Source of the DNA: Advenella kashmirensis W13003
GTDB lineage: Bacteria > Pseudomonadota > Gammaproteobacteria > Burkholderiales > Burkholderiaceae_B
Direction of reading: 5' to 3'
Length of the DNA: 64,000 bases
Assembly: GCF_000506985.1 (NCBI RefSeq)
Contig: NZ_KI650979.1
Location: 434,001-498,000, forward strand
The notes under the pieces are model-generated. The model ran no database searches and was not told the DNA's origin. It saw only the letters and a program-made list of their open reading frames with translations. Shown here piece by piece: positions 61,404-64,000 of this stretch; position 1 is the first letter of the stretch, and every line of letters begins with the position of its first letter. A program made the position numbers and the translations under genes.

Positions 61404-62378
61404 TTATTGTGGCTCGATGCCGGCTGCTTTGATGACCTCAGCCCATTTGCCGTTTTCCGACTGGGTAAATTTCTGGAAAGCGTCGGGCCCATAATCTTCT
61501 TCTGACAGCAGCAAAATACCCTGCTGTTCCATTTTCTCCGTAAAAGCCTTGTTTTGCATGACTTTTTGATACGCGTGATAAGTTGCATCGATCATTTCCC
61601 TGGGCGTACCTTTTGGCGCATAAACGCCATACCAGGTTGAGGCTTCGAGACCCGGCATCGAACTTGAAATAGTCGGGACGTTAGGAAATTGCGGCATCGG
61701 CTTGGAGGAAGTCAATGCCAGGGCGCGGATTTTGTCGCCTTTGGTCTGGGGCAATGCAGTATTGGTTTGATCAAACATGGCGTCAACCTGTCCGCCCATC
61801 ACGTCGTTCAGCGCCGGGCCTGCCCCTTTATATGAAATCTGCATGATTTTAATTTTCGCTTTGGCGGCAAATAGTTCGGCTACCAGATGCGAACTGGACC
61901 CGACGCCGGCATTGCCAAAATTAATCTTGCCCGGGTTGGCTTTGGCAAAGTCGATCATCTCATCAACAGTTTTGTATTTGGACCCCGCTCCGACCAGCAA
62001 GACCAATGGCGTGTCGGGAAAGCGGAATACGGCATCGAAATCCTTGATGGGGTCGAACTTCATCTTCTTATACAGGGAAGGCGCCGCTGCCATATAGCCA
62101 AAATGACCGACCAGGAAGGTGTAACCGTCAGGCTTGGCGTGGGACGCTTTCGCTGCGCCAATTTGACCGCCTGCGCCACCAACATTTTCAATGACAATAG
62201 GTTGCTTCAATTCCTTTGATACTTCCGCTGCGACCATGCGCGCCATGCCATCGGTGGGACCACCGGCAGCAAAGGGAACAATCCACGTTATGGGCCGTTC
62301 CGGATAGGATTGGGCAAAGGATGGCCCGGCAATAAGCAATGCGGCCAGGCCGGGGAGTAGTACATTTGTGATTTTCAT
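61404..62378 (-). CDS. Bug/TctC-family periplasmic receptor
   Basis: A 324-aa secreted receptor: signal peptide to PSFAQ, then YPERPITWIVPFAAGGPTDGMARMVAAEV, the Bug start with FAAGGPTD as in di- and tricarboxylate binders. It lies between the lyase and fumarase genes (3-bp gap to the fumarase), so its ligand is probably the lyase substrate, perhaps an N-substituted aspartate or another succinyl-type compound. No membrane subunits are nearby. Confidence 0.86.
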   Translation of the reverse strand: MKITNVLLPGLAALLIAGPSFAQSYPERPITWIVPFAAGGPTDGMARMVAAEVSKELKQPIVIENVGGAGGQIGAAKASHAKPDGYTFLVGHFGYMAAAPSLYKKMKFDPIKDFDAVFRFPDTPLVLLVGAGSKYKTVDEMIDFAKANPGKINFGNAGVGSSSHLVAELFAAKAKIKIMQISYKGAGPALNDVMGGQVDAMFDQTNTALPQTKGDKIRALALTSSKPMPQFPNVPTISSSMPGLEASTWYGVYAPKGTPREMIDATYHAYQKVMQNKAFTEKMEQQGILLLSEEDYGPDAFQKFTQSENGKWAEVIKAAGIEPQ

Positions 62379-62398
62379 ATAGATTTCCTTGTTGGCGT

Positions 62399-63760
62399 TC
62401 AGATTTGCGCTGACGCATTCAGGGCGTTGGCGACCATGTTTGGCGCCTGACCCAGGTAATTGGCAGGATTGGTTAACGTCTGAATTTGCTCGTCAGACAG
62501 ATGTTCGGTGACTTCCCGTGTTTCCATAAGCACCTCGGCAAGTGTCTGGTCGCCGCTATTGACCTTGCGACACGCGTCATACACCACTTCATGCGCCTGA
62601 TGTTTCCCCAGGTGCGGAGCCAGAGCCATCATGACCGACTCGGCCACGATCAGGCCTTTTGAAATACCCAGGTTTTTCTGCATTTGCTCAGCATCCACTT
62701 CCAGCCCGCCCAAAGCGAAACGAGCCTGGTGAAGCGCGCTGGCGGTCAGCATAAAACTTTCAGGAATGGCGATCCATTCTGCATGCCAGGGGCCAGTTGC
62801 CCGTTCGAAATCCTGAATCATTGCATCCAGCATCAGGCCCGCATGCTGGCGAACACCCTTGGCGCAAGCCAGCATGATTTCACTTGAAATCGGGTTTCTT
62901 TTTTGCGGCATGGTGCTGCTCGCGCCCCGGCCTTTGACAAAGGGCTCGTAGACTTCCGCATATTCGGTGGAGGCCATCAGCATGATATCCAGCGCGATTT
63001 TGCCAAGTGATCCGGTCACCAATGCCAGGAAATTGAGGGTCTCTGCGAAATGATCCCGTGCGACATGCCAAGTTGTGACGGGAACGCCCAGGCCAAGCTC
63101 GCGCATCATTTCGGCCTGCACCTCCAAACCCCTGTCGCCCAGGGAGGCCAGCGTACCGGCAGCTCCGGCCAGTTCTCCTACCTCCACGCGCGGTCGCAAC
63201 TCTCTCAGACGCTGCTCGTGCCGATCGAACATGGCTAGCCAGATAGCGCACTTATAGCCGAACGTGATGGGAAGCGCCTGCTGCAAATGTGTGCGGCCTG
63301 CCATCGGCGTGTGTTTATGAGCAGACGCCAGATCCTGCAGCGTTTTCCTGAGCGCGCGGATATCCGCTTCCACCAGGGCCAGCGCTTCCTTTATCTGCAA
63401 TGCATTGGCGGTATCCATGATGTCCTGGGTCGTCGCGCCCCAATGAATGTACTTGCCGGCTTCTCCGCACTGCTCTACAAGCTGCGTGACAAGCGGCAGG
63501 ATGGGATAGCCCACATTCTCAGTCTCATGCTTGAGCCGTTCAAAATCCAGTTGCTCGAACTTGATCCGGCTTTCAATTTCAGCTGCCGACGTTGCTGGAA
63601 TCACACCCAGGCGCGATTGCGCCTTTGCCAAAGCGATTTCAATTGCAATGTATTTGCCAATTAAACTGGCGTCCGAGAATATCTCCCGCATGGCAGGCGT
63701 ACCAAACGTATCGCGAAATAGCAGGGAGTCAAAGACCGTAGAAGCGCCGGTGGGAATCAT
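62399..63760 (-). CDS. Adenylosuccinate lyase/fumarase-superfamily lyase
   Basis: A 453-aa member of the class II fumarase/aspartase superfamily with the signature GASSTMPQKRNP, the catalytic-loop hallmark, plus GATTQDIMDTA and GRTHLQQALPITFGYK. The length and pattern resemble 3-carboxy-cis,cis-muconate cycloisomerase and adenylosuccinate-lyase-like enzymes. Operon membership with a fumarase favours a fumarate-releasing lyase. The ATG at 63760 has GGAA eight bases upstream; an ATG at 63787 lies inside an operator-like palindrome and has no Shine-Dalgarno. Confidence 0.82.
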   Translation of the reverse strand: MIPTGASTVFDSLLFRDTFGTPAMREIFSDASLIGKYIAIEIALAKAQSRLGVIPATSAAEIESRIKFEQLDFERLKHETENVGYPILPLVTQLVEQCGEAGKYIHWGATTQDIMDTANALQIKEALALVEADIRALRKTLQDLASAHKHTPMAGRTHLQQALPITFGYKCAIWLAMFDRHEQRLRELRPRVEVGELAGAAGTLASLGDRGLEVQAEMMRELGLGVPVTTWHVARDHFAETLNFLALVTGSLGKIALDIMLMASTEYAEVYEPFVKGRGASSTMPQKRNPISSEIMLACAKGVRQHAGLMLDAMIQDFERATGPWHAEWIAIPESFMLTASALHQARFALGGLEVDAEQMQKNLGISKGLIVAESVMMALAPHLGKHQAHEVVYDACRKVNSGDQTLAEVLMETREVTEHLSDEQIQTLTNPANYLGQAPNMVANALNASAQI

Positions 63761-63772
63761 GTGATTATTTCC

Positions 63773-63790
63773 AATATGTACGAACATATT
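63773..63790. promoter_or_regulatory. GntR operator candidate, site 1
   Basis: AATATGT-ACGA-ACATATT is a 7+4+7 inverted repeat just upstream of the lyase start. Its core TATGTACGAACATA differs from site 2 at one base. Confidence 0.55.
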
Positions 63791-63802
63791 ATTATCGTAT
63801 AT

Positions 63803-63816
63803 TATGTACGTACATA
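63803..63816. promoter_or_regulatory. GntR operator candidate, site 2
   Basis: TATGTACGTACATA is a perfect 14-bp palindrome, 28 bp centre to centre from site 1, between the divergent lyase and GntR genes. The GT-N-AC core is typical of GntR-family operators. Confidence 0.6.
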
Positions 63817-63868
63817 TTATGAATCAGTAATAACCCTTGTTCTGCGAATTACCCGTATAATTTCGAGC

Positions 63869-64000
63869 ATGAAAAAGCTGACCAAATACAACGAAATTGC
63901 ACTGAGCCTGAAGGACGACATCGTGTCCGGGAAATATCAGATGGGTGGTCTGTTACCGACGGAATTCGAGTTGTCGGCGATATATGGCGCAAGTCGACAG
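63869..64000 (+). CDS. GntR-family regulator, N-terminal part (cut by window end)
   Basis: The first 44 codons read KKLTKYNEIALSLKDDIVSG, KYQMGGLLPTEFELSAIYGASRQ, the GntR winged-helix start with the LPTE(x)ELS element of HutC-type members. The gene runs off the window. It is divergent from the lyase, Bug receptor and fumarase operon and probably represses it through the two palindromes in the 108-bp gap. Confidence 0.8.
   Translation, partial: MKKLTKYNEIALSLKDDIVSGKYQMGGLLPTEFELSAIYGASRQ

Overview
The window looks like the chromosome of a betaproteobacterium of the Alcaligenaceae (Bordetella/Achromobacter/Advenella type). This rests on five Bug/TctC-type periplasmic receptors that stand apart from any TctA/TctB membrane genes, on several family III CoA-transferases, on many LysR, GntR and IclR regulators each sitting beside a small catabolic operon, and on moderately GC-rich coding DNA. 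The genus is inference; there is no rRNA or housekeeping marker. No tRNA, rRNA, CRISPR array, transposase or integrase was recognised.

Layout. 1-6430: a sugar-acid type operon with two enolase-superfamily dehydratases flanking a ferric/polyamine-type ABC importer, preceded by a GntR/LacI-box-like palindrome. 6719-11612: a LysR gene, a NitT/TauT-type ABC importer and a PuuB-like FAD oxidoreductase. 11621-16295 (minus): Bug receptor, RidA, LigI-like amidohydrolase, FAH-family enzyme, HpaH-like hydratase and HpaI-like aldolase, resembling a lower meta-cleavage route, divergent from a flavin reductase and an IclR regulator. 17956-21978 (minus): CoA-transferase, crotonase, quinone-oxidoreductase-like enzyme and Bug receptor, divergent from a GntR/FCD regulator with a matching inverted repeat. 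22865-25424: LysR, isochorismatase-family hydrolase, an unrecognised protein and a DUF2945 protein.

25425-32014 is the accessory highlight: an AT-rich leader followed by three small proteins with related N-termini, a DUF2169-pentapeptide fusion, a second pentapeptide protein and a short DUF4150 (PAAR-like) protein. This is the kit of a type VI secretion spike/cargo-loading locus, but with no VgrG and no recognisable toxin. Just beyond it is a deletion scar holding the C-terminal remnants of a divergent SDR/LysR pair.

32835-43236 holds a CoA-ester catabolic island: CoA-transferase, AcuI-like reductase, acyl-CoA dehydrogenase, alpha-methylacyl-CoA racemase and Bug receptor, next to mmsA-mmsB and their divergent LysR. 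43308-45092: an orphan VbhA-type antitoxin and a MipA/OmpV porin with a convergent TetR gene; the porin and TetR genes share a putative operator. 45260-49603: LysR divergent from CoA-transferase, Bug receptor and AcuI. 49690-59216: an orphan amino-acid-type binding protein, a GntR regulator and a probable sigma-54-driven operon (NitT-type ABC importer, dihydropyrimidinase, two Asp/Glu-racemase-superfamily proteins with altered cysteines, NAD epimerase, SDR), which suggests scavenging of a cyclic amide as a nitrogen source. 59303-64000: a DUF4202 protein, then a minus-strand operon (adenylosuccinate-lyase-family enzyme, Bug receptor, class I fumarase) facing a truncated GntR gene with two near-identical palindromes between them.
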